Notes: generated by a model from the sequence alone, not told the origin. 32,422 nt of DNA from Chloroflexota bacterium (GCA_024223125.1 JAAEOP010000450.1:1-32422); one strand, 5' to 3'; counted from the first letter of the stretch, positions 16,547 to 24,211 are shown. A program made the numbers and translations.

Positions 16547-17044
16547 TTAAACCCAATCGTCTAGTGCAGCGCTTTCTGGTTCATCGGGAAAGGAGCCTTC
16601 CAGGTCTGTCCAGGCTAGTTCCAGAGCGATGGCGCGGAAGGCGGGATCATACAAGTGACTTTGCCAGGTCTGTTTTTCTTTGTCGCGGGAATCAATAGAA
16701 CTATCTACACCACGAATGTTATCGGCCGTCGTATCGCCAAGGATATGTCCGCCAAACTGCCCGGCAAAGATGTCCCCACCCCGGCGGCGTAGTTCCCAAT
16801 AGGTGCGGTCTTTGCCTTGCTGCCATTCTCGTTCAACGGCCGTTTTTGCCTCTATCCAATTCATCTTACTAAAACTGCGGATGAGGTGTTCACGGGAAAG
16901 CGTCTTGAGGCGGCTCATCACTTCCTCGCCGCTGATCCAGGTGTCATAATTTTCACCGTTGGGGTGCGTATAACGCACCTGAATCATGTCGCTAAAATCA
17001 TGGCGCATTTTGGCTTGAGTACAAAATTGAGTAAAAGATGTCAT
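16547..17044 (-). CDS. Unknown 165-residue protein between YjbQ and MoeA
   Basis: A soluble, charged, Trp-rich protein of 165 residues that I do not recognise. It has no signal peptide or membrane helix. The N-terminus has a beta-like stretch (MIQVRYTHPNGENYDTWISG). The middle is helical and basic (HLIRSFSKMNWIEAKTAVER), with YWELRRRGGDIFAGQFGGHI, and the C-terminus is acidic (SFPDEPESAALDDWV). No catalytic motif stands out. Its ATG overlaps the YjbQ stop by 4 nt (ATGA), and it ends just before the moeA ATG, so it is surely co-expressed with both. A structural partner role for either neighbour is possible but unsupported. Confidence 0.6.
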   Translation of the reverse strand: MTSFTQFCTQAKMRHDFSDMIQVRYTHPNGENYDTWISGEEVMSRLKTLSREHLIRSFSKMNWIEAKTAVEREWQQGKDRTYWELRRRGGDIFAGQFGGHILGDTTADNIRGVDSSIDSRDKEKQTWQSHLYDPAFRAIALELAWTDLEGSFPDEPESAALDDWV

Positions 17045-17475
17045 GGTTTGGTTTCAGTTTCTCCAATCAGTTGCACAATCAACTCCCGGCGGCGAGAACG
17101 GTTGTCAAAATCTACGTAAATGATTTGCTGCCAGACGCCTAAAGTGAGACGGCCGTTGACAACAGGCACAGTTAACGATGGCCCCAATAGCGCCGCCCGG
17201 ACGTGACTGTGACCGTTCCCATCTCCCCAACGAGCATTATGAGCATAATGCTCGTTGGGGTTTAAAATCTCATCAAACAAGCGGCGCAAATCACTGATAC
17301 AACCCGGCTCATATTCAATCGTGGTTAAGGCGCTTGTGGCCGAAGGACAAAATATGGTCACTGTACCGTCCTGTAAATGGGTCGCATTGACAGCGCTCAT
17401 CACTTGCTCGGTGATATCCAATATATCTGCGTTTCCCTTCGTCTGCAAAGGGATGGTTTGGGTTTTGACAGGCAT
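17041..17475 (-). CDS. yjbQ: YjbQ/UPF0047 family protein
   Basis: A 144-residue protein of full UPF0047 length. The key family region is HYAHNARWGDGNGHSHVRAA, with the metal-ligand-like GHSHVR, followed by LLGPSLTVPVVNGRLTLGVW and QQIIYVDFDNRSRRRELIV. Members form compact trimers, and E. coli YjbQ shows weak thiamine-phosphate synthase activity; the true cellular role is unsettled. It is the first gene of the YjbQ-unknown-MoeA group, overlapping the next by 4 nt. The codons for its most conserved stretch form a nearly perfect 36-bp palindrome. Confidence 0.9.
   Translation of the reverse strand: MPVKTQTIPLQTKGNADILDITEQVMSAVNATHLQDGTVTIFCPSATSALTTIEYEPGCISDLRRLFDEILNPNEHYAHNARWGDGNGHSHVRAALLGPSLTVPVVNGRLTLGVWQQIIYVDFDNRSRRRELIVQLIGETETKP
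17225..17260. repeat. 17-bp perfect inverted repeat inside yjbQ
   Basis: CCCCAACGAGCATTATG (17225-17241) and CATAATGCTCGTTGGGG (17244-17260) are exact reverse complements separated by AG. The palindrome lies wholly in coding sequence over the NPNEHYAHNARWGD segment, so it would form a 17-bp hairpin in both DNA and mRNA. Confidence 0.95.
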
Positions 17476-17696
17476 CTTTACTTATCTCACTCCTACAAAC
17501 TCAACCTCTCGGAGGCTATAATTGTAGACAACCCTCTTAGACGAAATCCCTGGAAATCTGTTAATTATTACACCAAGCTTGAATTTCTTTGAACCTATCC
17601 TTCTCATGGTTGTACCTCTATTATACATATGATTTCAGTGACGTTATGGATGGCGATTTGACCAAAACAAAAAACTTCAAAAAGGCGTGACGTCTT

Positions 17697-19118
17697 TTAC
17701 GGTTTTAGGATGACTGGCAGCACTGCCTGACGAATGGTATCCCAAATGTAGCGGGTGATGGGAATGGTTTGGATGTCTGTCAATCCGACCGAGGTCGTGT
17801 TGATCTGGATGGCGCTGCTGTAGGTTCCGGTTAGCAGGATGGGGGCATCAATGGTCAAGGGAATGGTCACAATTTCGCCCGGCGTCAGGTTGCCGCTGAT
17901 GGGGGGTGTAAGGGTGATGGTGAGGACGGCCGTTCCCGTCACCGTCATCGTATATTGCAAAGACGCATCCCCACTATTAGTTAAATGCAAATGGGTCGTT
18001 TGGGAATAAGGTTGTTGGCCGGGGGTGATGATGCTAGTGAAGCCAGCCGGGGTCACTTCCAATTGTCTCGCAGAGGGCGGCGGTATCTCTTTGGGCATGT
18101 CAGTGAGGGCAGTTTGAGCGGGACGGCCGACTACCCCATAAAAACGCATCTGTTCACATTCATCCAGCCAGGGAGCGGTATTGAAATTCAGGTTGAAGAT
18201 AAACATCGCCTCCATCCAGGAGTAGTTAGCGGCCGCATACGTAAACGACCCCACCAAATTATCCGCCTGCTTTTGTTCGGACACAATTTGCCATTGGCGG
18301 CCTTGCCAACCAGGGTCGCTCAGGCAGTGGGAAGAGGGCGAGACAATCCAACCATACTCCGTAGCCCACATTGTCTTATCGCTCATGCCCTCACTTTGCA
18401 TCAATTCATACAGCTTTTCCGCGCCCCGAAAGCAAAAGCCGTTGGCACAGTTTTGCGTGGAGTCAGCTGAAGCCACATCCGGTTCAGCATCATAATCAGC
18501 GCTGTAACCGTAGGGATGGTAGCCTACCCCGTCCAGGCAGGCGCTGCCGCCAGCGGCCGCAAACTCCTTGAAGAATTCGCGCTCATCCTGGAACAAACCA
18601 TTGTGGCCGGGATGCCCATTCCAATTGCCTGTCACCCTTCCGGTAGGGGCCAGTCCGGCGGAGATGACTTTGGCGGCCGGGTCTACAGTTTTGATACGGC
18701 CGTAAGCCTCACACAACAGCATGGCATAATCGGCCGCATTAGGAGATGTCGTCCAGCCATAAGAGGCATCCAGATTGGGTTCATTGCCTATTTCGTAAGC
18801 GTCCACAAACCCTTTTTGTTGATTAGCTAACTGCTCGACAAAGTCTCCAAAGCCATTGACATCACTCATCTTGCTGGCATTGGCGTCTATTCGCAGCAAG
18901 ATGTTGACGGGCAGACGGCTACCGGGGCCACTAAACACTTTCATCCAGTTAAAGCCCATCCCTTGCAATGTGGCAATATCCCATTCAGCCACATTAAAAC
19001 CATAACCGATAGGGGTTTGGGCCTGGGCCGGAAATTGTAGGGTGTGAATGACGGCCGTGAGTAAAACCAACGGCAAAAAGAGAGTAAATAAAATTCGGAT
19101 ACGTTTGGAGAAATCCAT
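17697..19118 (-). CDS. Exported glycoside hydrolase-like protein (clan GH-A type)
   Basis: A 473-residue secreted protein with a signal peptide (helix at about 10-25, likely cleavage after AQA near 33). Residues 40-330 form a TIM-barrel-like domain. YEIGNEPNLD puts the likely acid/base Glu at E113 after an Asn, and MWATEYGWIVS puts the likely nucleophile at E254, the clan GH-A arrangement. DGVGYHPYGY (196-205) is the usual histidine strand between them. Residues about 350-455 form a beta-sandwich of the BACON/Ig type (HLHLTNSGDASLQYTMTV). The last residues, RQAVLPVILKP, resemble a short shared C-terminal tag of exported proteins in this phylum. An AGGAGA Shine-Dalgarno lies 7 nt before ATG. 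The polysaccharide substrate is unknown. Confidence 0.75.
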   Translation of the reverse strand: MDFSKRIRILFTLFLPLVLLTAVIHTLQFPAQAQTPIGYGFNVAEWDIATLQGMGFNWMKVFSGPGSRLPVNILLRIDANASKMSDVNGFGDFVEQLANQQKGFVDAYEIGNEPNLDASYGWTTSPNAADYAMLLCEAYGRIKTVDPAAKVISAGLAPTGRVTGNWNGHPGHNGLFQDEREFFKEFAAAGGSACLDGVGYHPYGYSADYDAEPDVASADSTQNCANGFCFRGAEKLYELMQSEGMSDKTMWATEYGWIVSPSSHCLSDPGWQGRQWQIVSEQKQADNLVGSFTYAAANYSWMEAMFIFNLNFNTAPWLDECEQMRFYGVVGRPAQTALTDMPKEIPPPSARQLEVTPAGFTSIITPGQQPYSQTTHLHLTNSGDASLQYTMTVTGTAVLTITLTPPISGNLTPGEIVTIPLTIDAPILLTGTYSSAIQINTTSVGLTDIQTIPITRYIWDTIRQAVLPVILKP

Positions 19119-19137
19119 CGTTGGGTCTCCTGTAAGC

Positions 19138-19175
19138 CACCGGTTGAAATCGGTGTCTGAGATCTGAGATAGGAA
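19138..19175. repeat. REP-like hairpin upstream of the glycoside hydrolase gene
   Basis: CACCGGTT (19138-19145) pairs with AATCGGTG (19148-19155, one G-U) and is followed by the doubled TCTGAGATCTGAGAT. The GTCTGAGAT part is shared, inverted, with TATCTCAGAC near 11737-11746, which suggests one dispersed hairpin family. Confidence 0.5.
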
Positions 19176-19194
19176 ACGCGCTGAAGCACATTGG

Positions 19195-20124
19195 CTACGT
19201 TAATTGATGTTTGAGAACACGTATCCAACCACGTAGTTGAATGCCAGCCAAGACAACGGCCGTTACCCATCTCGGATATTGCTCACTATAAAACTTACGG
19301 TAAAAAATCTTCATCGCCCGCACAGATTCTTTGGCCACTCTTACTCGCGTCCCCTTGGGGGGCTGGGCAATATCGGCCGACTCTTTCCGCAAGCCAGAAC
19401 TGGCCCCCTTGTAATGGAGTACATCTACATGCGGGTAATAAATGATTTCATACCCAGCTTGCCGGATACGATAACAAAAATCAATATCTTCGCCGTAAAA
19501 AAAGTAAGTTTCATCCCAACCTTTTAACTCGCGGCACAGCTTCATAGGCATCATCATAAAAGAACCGGCAATCACCTCTACGGGATGCGTCTCATCGAAG
19601 TTGACATAGCTTTGAAAGTAGCCGTTGTATTTGGGTTTGTGGGGGAACAATTTGCCCAAACCGCTGAAATGGCAAAATGCGTTCCAGGGGGTGGGAAAGC
19701 CGCGATGGTTGTCGGGGTCGCGTCGGCCGTTGGGGTAGATGAGCTTGACGGTAATGGCCCCCGCTTGTGGATGTTCATCCAGATAGGCTAAGGGTTGGGT
19801 CAGGCTCTCCTGGCTCACGCGAGTGTCGGAATTGAGGAAGAGGACGGTACGGCCGCACGCCACCTGCAACCCCCGATTATTCCCGGCCGAAAAACCCACA
19901 TTCTCCTCGCTGGCAATCAGCTTCACCTGGGGATACTGCTCCCGCACCAAAGCCACACTGCCATCCGATGAAGCATTGTCCACCACAATAATTTCCATGC
20001 CGCCGGCCGGTTTAGCGGCCGCTGCCAACGAACCCAAACAATCCGCCAAAAGCTGGCAGGTATTGTAGTTGACAATGATGATGGAGAGAGTGAGATTGGA
20101 GATTGGAGATTGGAGATTGGTCAT
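19195..20124 (-). CDS. GT2-family glycosyltransferase (rhamnosyltransferase-like)
   Basis: A 309-residue GT-A fold enzyme. LSIIIVNYNT opens the domain, IIVVDNASSDGSVALV is the nucleotide-binding strand, and SEENVGFSAGNNRGLQVACG is characteristic of WcaA/rhamnosyltransferase-type GT2 proteins. LFLNSDTR (about 95-102) supplies the metal-binding SDT in place of DXD, and FFYGEDIDFCYRIRQAGY carries the catalytic acidic pair. It likely adds a sugar to cell-surface polysaccharide. Residues 2-11 (TNLQSPISNL) are encoded by a CAATCTC repeat, so the N-terminus and start codon seem to come from repeat sequence. No Shine-Dalgarno is present. Confidence 0.9.
   Translation of the reverse strand: MTNLQSPISNLTLSIIIVNYNTCQLLADCLGSLAAAAKPAGGMEIIVVDNASSDGSVALVREQYPQVKLIASEENVGFSAGNNRGLQVACGRTVLFLNSDTRVSQESLTQPLAYLDEHPQAGAITVKLIYPNGRRDPDNHRGFPTPWNAFCHFSGLGKLFPHKPKYNGYFQSYVNFDETHPVEVIAGSFMMMPMKLCRELKGWDETYFFYGEDIDFCYRIRQAGYEIIYYPHVDVLHYKGASSGLRKESADIAQPPKGTRVRVAKESVRAMKIFYRKFYSEQYPRWVTAVVLAGIQLRGWIRVLKHQLT
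20092..20119. repeat. Four tandem GAGATTG heptamers at the 5' end of the GT2 gene
   Basis: GAGATTG is repeated four times without a mismatch. Read on the minus strand it is CAATCTC and codes for residues 2-11 of the glycosyltransferase. The minus-strand start codon lies directly before it. Confidence 0.95.
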
Positions 20125-20374
20125 AAACTGTCAGGTAATTGAGTAATTGGATAATTGCAAACTTGCCACTTGCATACACACTATATTATGATATTGTGCC
20201 ACAGGTTGGAGATGAGGGCGAGACGGCGTCAAAAGGTAGGCTAGAGATATACGTTAAGTCACTAAATTATATCAGTCAGCAAAAAAGAGTTGGAAATGGC
20301 GTTATCATGAATAGTGTGTGGCCCACATACTTGAAGTTGTCATAAGAGTTATTGAATATGAGATAAAATATTGC

Positions 20375-20566
20375 ATGCACATCATCACTCGTAAACGTAT
20401 TCAAGAATTTACGGCAAAACATCTCGGTAGCGAACCATCACTTGAGAATTGGTATCGGATTGCCAAACGAACGGAATACAACTCTTTCAGCGAGTTAAGA
20501 CAACACTTCCGCAGCGCTGATTATGTTGATAGTTTTGTAGTTTTTAATATCAGTGGCAACAAGTAA
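20375..20566 (+). pseudogene. higB: HigB-type toxin, C-terminally truncated
   Basis: ATG 20375 begins a 63-residue protein, MHIITRKRIQEFTAKHLGSE, that ends in SFVVFNISGNK. It matches the first two thirds of HigB-type ribosome-dependent mRNA interferases of the RelE superfamily, where VVFNIxGNKYRL is followed by about 30 more residues ending near HAEYDK. That C-terminal strand and helix are missing. The stop TAA overlaps the ATG of the HigA-like gene. Because HigA lacks its N-terminal part, one deletion across the gene junction is the simplest explanation. The toxin is probably inactive. The frame is open upstream to 20318, but the ATG at 20375 matches the family start. No gene is seen between 20125 and 20374. 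Confidence 0.72.
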
Positions 20567-20808
20567 TGGATGTCATGGGAGCGCTGATTGAAGATTATGA
20601 GGACGAACATATTTCCGAGCCAGAAGGAGACTCGATTTCAGTTCTCAAATATTTTATGGAAGAATATGAGTTAAAGCAGAAAGATTTATCAGAATTGGGA
20701 AGTCAGGGGGTAGTTTCGGAAATATTAAATGGGAAACGAGACTTGAATTTAAGGCAAGTAAAAGCCTTGAGTGAACGGTTCAAAGTTCCGCCATCACTCT
20801 TTATTTAA
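20566..20808 (+). CDS. higA: HigA-type antitoxin, N-terminally short
   Basis: An 80-residue protein with a short acidic lead (LIEDYEDEHISEPEGDSISV) and an HTH XRE-type DNA-binding domain. The HTH region reads LKYFMEEYELKQKDLSEL, then GSQGVVSEILNGKRDLNLRQ, and VPPSLFI at the end. This is the characteristic HigA C-terminal half; usual members carry about 45-50 more residues upstream, including the toxin-contact region. TAATG coupling to the HigB fragment is retained. It may still bind DNA and repress its own promoter. It could be a free-standing regulator now, but a decaying module is more likely. Confidence 0.7.
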   Translation: MDVMGALIEDYEDEHISEPEGDSISVLKYFMEEYELKQKDLSELGSQGVVSEILNGKRDLNLRQVKALSERFKVPPSLFI

Positions 20809-20827
20809 AAGAGTTTCTAAGCAACGC

Positions 20828-20855
20828 TTGAACGCGGGGGTAACTTTGGTATAAT
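20828..20855 (+). promoter_or_regulatory. Sigma70-type promoter of the LysM gene
   Basis: TTGAAC (20828-20833) and a perfect TATAAT (20850-20855) are 16 bp apart. Transcription would start near 20862, leaving a short leader with a GAGG-type Shine-Dalgarno before ATG 20877. Confidence 0.65.
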
Positions 20856-20876
20856 GCCGCGCTTTGAGGTTGGCTT

Positions 20877-22169
20877 ATGATTGAGAAGGAGACACCCCCC
20901 CCCCCGGAAAAGAATCGCTGCCCGGTTTGTGACGCTGTGGTAGCTGATAACGCCGCCATTTGTTTGATGTGTGGGCAATCGTTGGCCCCTTCATTGCCAG
21001 CGCCAGAAACCGAACGAGAGGAAACGGCCGCCAAAGCCCCCCTACCTGACCACCCCATACCCGATCTCGTTGAATCGGTGATGCACGAACGGCAGGCGCC
21101 ACTCGTTTTGTTGATGACGGCCGTATTCACCATCTTCATCATCATCCTGGGCGGTCTTGTCTGGCAATACCGTCCCGATGAAGTCAGCATAGTCATTGCT
21201 CCTTCCGTTACCCCCATTCCGCCCACCATCACCTTTACCCCCACCTGGACGCCGCTACCTACCGACACCCGTCCCCCCACAGGAACCCCCACCATTACCC
21301 CCACTCCAGCGCCAACAGAAACGCCACGGCCGCCGCGCTCCCACGCCGTCAGCGGCGGCGAGACATTATTCGGGCTGGCCTTTCTCTACCGCGTCTCCAT
21401 CGGCAGCATTGCCGCCGCCAACAGTTTGCCAGCCGATGCCCAGATTCAAGTCAACCAAAACTTGCTCATCCCCTGGCCTACAGCCACTCCGCCGTTGGAA
21501 GTAATTGCCATAGATGTCAACGGTGAAACGGTTATTGCCGACCCGCGGAGATGTGAGCGGTACGAGGTACAGGAAGGGGATTCGATTGTAGGTATTGCCA
21601 CATTGTTTGGTGTTGCTTTTGATTTGCTGGCTCAGGTTAATCGCATTACCGACGCCACAGTGTTACAGCCAGGCGATACAGTTTGTATTCCAGAAGTAGT
21701 GTATGGTAGTATTGCCGATTTGCCACCCACAGCCGGTCCGTCACCAACTCCAACGACCACGCCGCCCCCGGCCGGCCCGCAGCTTCTTTACCCGGTGGCA
21801 GAAGCAGAAATTGATCCGCCTGATGGTATCTTGACACTGCAATGGACGGCCGTAAAAAACCTGACCGCTTCAGAAAAATATATGGTGGAACTGACTGATG
21901 AAAGCGAATTGGACAATCTATCCCAACGCGGCTTTACACGAGACAGTTCGTTCAAAGTGCCGTCTAACTGGCGGCCGGTCGTGCCCGAAGATCATCGTCT
22001 ATGCTGGCGGGTTAGCATTGTGAATGTAACTGGAACACGGGTCGATGGTTTGCCTATCTACACTTTTGGCGGCCGTAGCAGCGCCCCCGACTGCTTCACC
22101 TGGTTAGGCGCTTTCCCCACTCCCACACCAACTGCAACGTTTATGCCCTCGGCGACACCGTTACCTTGA
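20877..22169 (+). CDS. Zinc-ribbon, membrane-anchored LysM-repeat protein
   Basis: A 430-residue protein with a cytoplasmic zinc ribbon (CPVC at 15-18 and CLMC at 29-32), one membrane helix (about 76-98), and a Thr/Pro-rich outer linker. Two LysM domains follow: SGGETLFGLAFLYRVSIGSI with NQNLLIPWP, and VQEGDSIVGIATLFGVAFDL with PGDTVCIPE. After a second Pro/Thr linker is a beta-sandwich domain (about 300-410, LTLQWTAVKNLTASEKYMVE) resembling fibronectin-like modules, and a PTPTPT tail. LysM domains bind peptidoglycan or other GlcNAc polymers, so the protein likely links membrane and wall. A run of eleven C at 20895-20905 encodes the Pro stretch just after the start and could slip. Confidence 0.82.
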   Translation: MIEKETPPPPEKNRCPVCDAVVADNAAICLMCGQSLAPSLPAPETEREETAAKAPLPDHPIPDLVESVMHERQAPLVLLMTAVFTIFIIILGGLVWQYRPDEVSIVIAPSVTPIPPTITFTPTWTPLPTDTRPPTGTPTITPTPAPTETPRPPRSHAVSGGETLFGLAFLYRVSIGSIAAANSLPADAQIQVNQNLLIPWPTATPPLEVIAIDVNGETVIADPRRCERYEVQEGDSIVGIATLFGVAFDLLAQVNRITDATVLQPGDTVCIPEVVYGSIADLPPTAGPSPTPTTTPPPAGPQLLYPVAEAEIDPPDGILTLQWTAVKNLTASEKYMVELTDESELDNLSQRGFTRDSSFKVPSNWRPVVPEDHRLCWRVSIVNVTGTRVDGLPIYTFGGRSSAPDCFTWLGAFPTPTPTATFMPSATPLP

Positions 22170-22184
22170 CAAGATGATACCGTG

Positions 22185-22814
22185 TCACATCAAAAACGGA
22201 TTCCAACCCTTCTCTTGACCAATAGTTGTAGCAGGGCCGTGACCGCTAAGGACATGGGTTTCGTCGGGCAAGGTTAGCAGTTTTTCACGGATGCTTTCCA
22301 TGAGCAAGGCATGATCGCAGCCAGGCAGGTCAGTACGGCCGATACTTTGCTGAAACAACACATCCCCAGAAAATATAACATTGTGATCAGCCAGATAGTA
22401 GGAAACGTGACCGGGGGCATGGCCGGGCGTAAACAAAACATCCAACTTGAGCCTGCCCACTTCAATGACATCTCCTTCATTGATTAGATTATCTGGCGGG
22501 GGGGGTGTGGGGATAGTCATGCCAAAAAAAGCGGCCGACATGGGAGACTGCTGCAACATAGGCACATCTTCAGAGTGCATATAAATAGGCACGGGAACTT
22601 CCTCTTTAAGCTGGGCCAGACCACCGACATGATCAAAATGGGAATGGGTGATGAGAATGTGGGTCAGGTCAACCCCTTTTTCGGTGAGGGTGGCGGCAAT
22701 GTTACGGCCGTCCCACGCCGGATCAATTACGGTCGCCTGCATCGTCTCCTGGCAAATAAGAATATAACAGTTGGTTTGCAAAGGGCCTAAGGGGAGTTGC
22801 AATATTTCAATCAT
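22185..22814 (-). CDS. MBL-fold hydrolase, glyoxalase II-like
   Basis: A 209-residue metallo-beta-lactamase-fold enzyme. THSHFDHVGG (H57, H59, D61, H62) is the metal site, PGHAPGHVSYYL the next histidine, FSGDVLFQQSIGRTDLPGCD the bridging Asp region, and LSGHGPATTIGQEK the final histidine. This set matches short YcbL-type hydroxyacylglutathione hydrolase-like proteins that hydrolyse thioesters; the substrate is not certain. ATG 22814 is chosen: a GAAGAGG Shine-Dalgarno lies just upstream and the family start matches. The frame continues to 22859, but those extra codons are made of the GATTTGCAAAATCG repeat. The gene converges on the LysM gene with only 15 bp between stops. Confidence 0.9.
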   Translation of the reverse strand: MIEILQLPLGPLQTNCYILICQETMQATVIDPAWDGRNIAATLTEKGVDLTHILITHSHFDHVGGLAQLKEEVPVPIYMHSEDVPMLQQSPMSAAFFGMTIPTPPPPDNLINEGDVIEVGRLKLDVLFTPGHAPGHVSYYLADHNVIFSGDVLFQQSIGRTDLPGCDHALLMESIREKLLTLPDETHVLSGHGPATTIGQEKGWNPFLM

Positions 22815-22838
22815 AAGTACCTCTTCTACAAAATGTAG

Positions 22839-22877
22839 GGCGATTTGCAAAATCGCCACCCGATTTGCAAAATCGGG
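22839..22877. repeat. Two tandem GATTTGCAAAATC hairpins
   Basis: GGCGATTT-GCA-AAATCGCC (22839-22857) and CCCGATTT-GCA-AAATCGGG (22859-22877) are two perfect 8-bp hairpins with the same core and loop, one base apart. The flanking closing pairs differ but stay complementary. A degenerate relative is at 8187-8236. They sit between the MATE-like gene and the MBL gene. Confidence 0.92.
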
Positions 22878-22882
22878 CTAAC

Positions 22883-24211
22883 TTAAATTATGGGCCGGGG
22901 TTTAGGGCGACTAAAACTGAACAACCTGATCGGCACAATGCGCTGTGTGCGCCAGGCCAGATAGATAATTTCGCAAAAAACAGCCAGGTTTAAGGCAGCG
23001 GCAGCGGTGGGCAGACCGGGCAGATGCAGCGCCAAACCAATCCCCAAGACAACGACCGTCACCGCCAAATTGATCCCCATGGCCACATTCACGTCGGTAG
23101 TTTGACGACCGTTGATCAACACCCCGCGCAGCCACATCCCCACTACCGTCATACCAGGAAAAAGCAAATAGAAAACTAACGTTAATTGCACCAATTCCCC
23201 CACCGATTCAGTCATATCCTGGATGACAAAAATGTAAAAGCTAGCTAAAGGGGAAAAGGTAAAAAGCACCATAAACAGCGTCACACCCAGGGTGAGCGAC
23301 CCGGTAAAGCGACGCAGGGGGCTAAAGTTGGTTGTACCCTTGCTCAAGGCAATAACCGCTTCAGGCAAGGCAAAGGCGGCCGCACGAGCCATCAGCAAAA
23401 TCTGGAACAGCACCGGCCAGGCGGCTAATGATTGGGTCGGTTTGTCTAGCCGGGCCAGACTGGATGTGATGAGGGGCTGCACCAGCAAAATCATCAGGCT
23501 GGTTCCGGCCAGCGGCAAATGGAACCAGAAAAGCTCGGAGTAGGTCAGAACATCCTCATCGGCAGCAGGAGCGGTAGGGCTGAGTTGGTGATGCAACAGC
23601 GGCCGTACCGCAATTGTGGCAAACAGCGCTTCCGCAACGACCCCTACCATTAAAGCTGTAGCTCCGATAATGACACCCGGCAAATCAAAGTATACCCCTA
23701 GCAAAATAGCCGTCCCTCCCGAAGTCAACAGTCGAATCAATGTGCCCCAGGCCATTTTACTGGGCTGTCCAAAATGGATAAGTACCCCTTGCAAAAAACG
23801 TCGCCAGGCAATGGCTGCACTCCAGAAAGTCATGATTTGCATCCCTGGCCGTACCCAGAAAGCAACTTCCGGCGGCGCACTCATCATCTGCACCACTACC
23901 AGATCAAACACCGGCGTAAAGGCAATCAAAATTGTAATTCCCGTTAACAAAATCATCCAATGAATCGTAAAGCGGCGCACTAGTAAAAAGGAGGCGCGAT
24001 CTTTTACCAGGGCGGTAGATGTGGCCAGCAGGTTAATGATGGGACTTTCAATCATCACCGACAAGGCAACGACGATGCCCTGAGCGGCCAGCATCACCAC
24101 TTCGTTGGGCAGGCGGTTGATGGTGGCGCTGACGATGGGCCCTTCGGCCGTCATTAAAAGCCAACTGGCAAAAAGGGGCAGCCAAAAGCGGAAAATGTCT
24201 CGTTGTTGCAT
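22883..24211 (-). CDS. MATE-like / MOP-superfamily membrane transporter
   Basis: A 442-residue protein with about twelve membrane helices in two bundles. It starts RFWLPLFASWLLMTAEGPIV and has AIAWRRFLQGVLIHFGQPSK in the first half. The second half opens LFWFHLPLAGTSLMILLVQP. The internal duplication, Pro-containing helix 1 and length fit MATE/ANKH-like members of the MOP superfamily. MATE proteins export drugs or small cations by Na+ or H+ exchange, while some relatives move phosphate-linked metabolites; the substrate here is unknown. It is on the same strand as, and just upstream of, the MBL gene, separated by the tandem hairpins. Confidence 0.72.
   Translation of the reverse strand: MQQRDIFRFWLPLFASWLLMTAEGPIVSATINRLPNEVVMLAAQGIVVALSVMIESPIINLLATSTALVKDRASFLLVRRFTIHWMILLTGITILIAFTPVFDLVVVQMMSAPPEVAFWVRPGMQIMTFWSAAIAWRRFLQGVLIHFGQPSKMAWGTLIRLLTSGGTAILLGVYFDLPGVIIGATALMVGVVAEALFATIAVRPLLHHQLSPTAPAADEDVLTYSELFWFHLPLAGTSLMILLVQPLITSSLARLDKPTQSLAAWPVLFQILLMARAAAFALPEAVIALSKGTTNFSPLRRFTGSLTLGVTLFMVLFTFSPLASFYIFVIQDMTESVGELVQLTLVFYLLFPGMTVVGMWLRGVLINGRQTTDVNVAMGINLAVTVVVLGIGLALHLPGLPTAAAALNLAVFCEIIYLAWRTQRIVPIRLFSFSRPKPRPII

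Noticed and set aside
17619..17624. TATAAT on the minus strand upstream of yjbQ
   Set aside because: No -35 box at the proper distance was found and it lies about 145 bp from the start codon, so I did not list it as a promoter.
20139..20345. A 68-codon plus-strand open frame before higB
   Set aside because: No Shine-Dalgarno, no recognisable motif, low-complexity N-terminus next to a repeat, and it overlaps the likely leader of the HigB remnant.
22498..22505. Run of eight G in the MBL gene as a second phase-variation tract
   Set aside because: It is short, lies in the middle of the gene in a Pro loop, and gives no clear sign of slippage.
22815..22859. Extended N-terminus of the MBL-fold protein
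   Set aside because: The extra 15 codons are made of the GATTTGCAAAATCG hairpin repeat, and the ribosome-binding site and family start fit ATG 22814.
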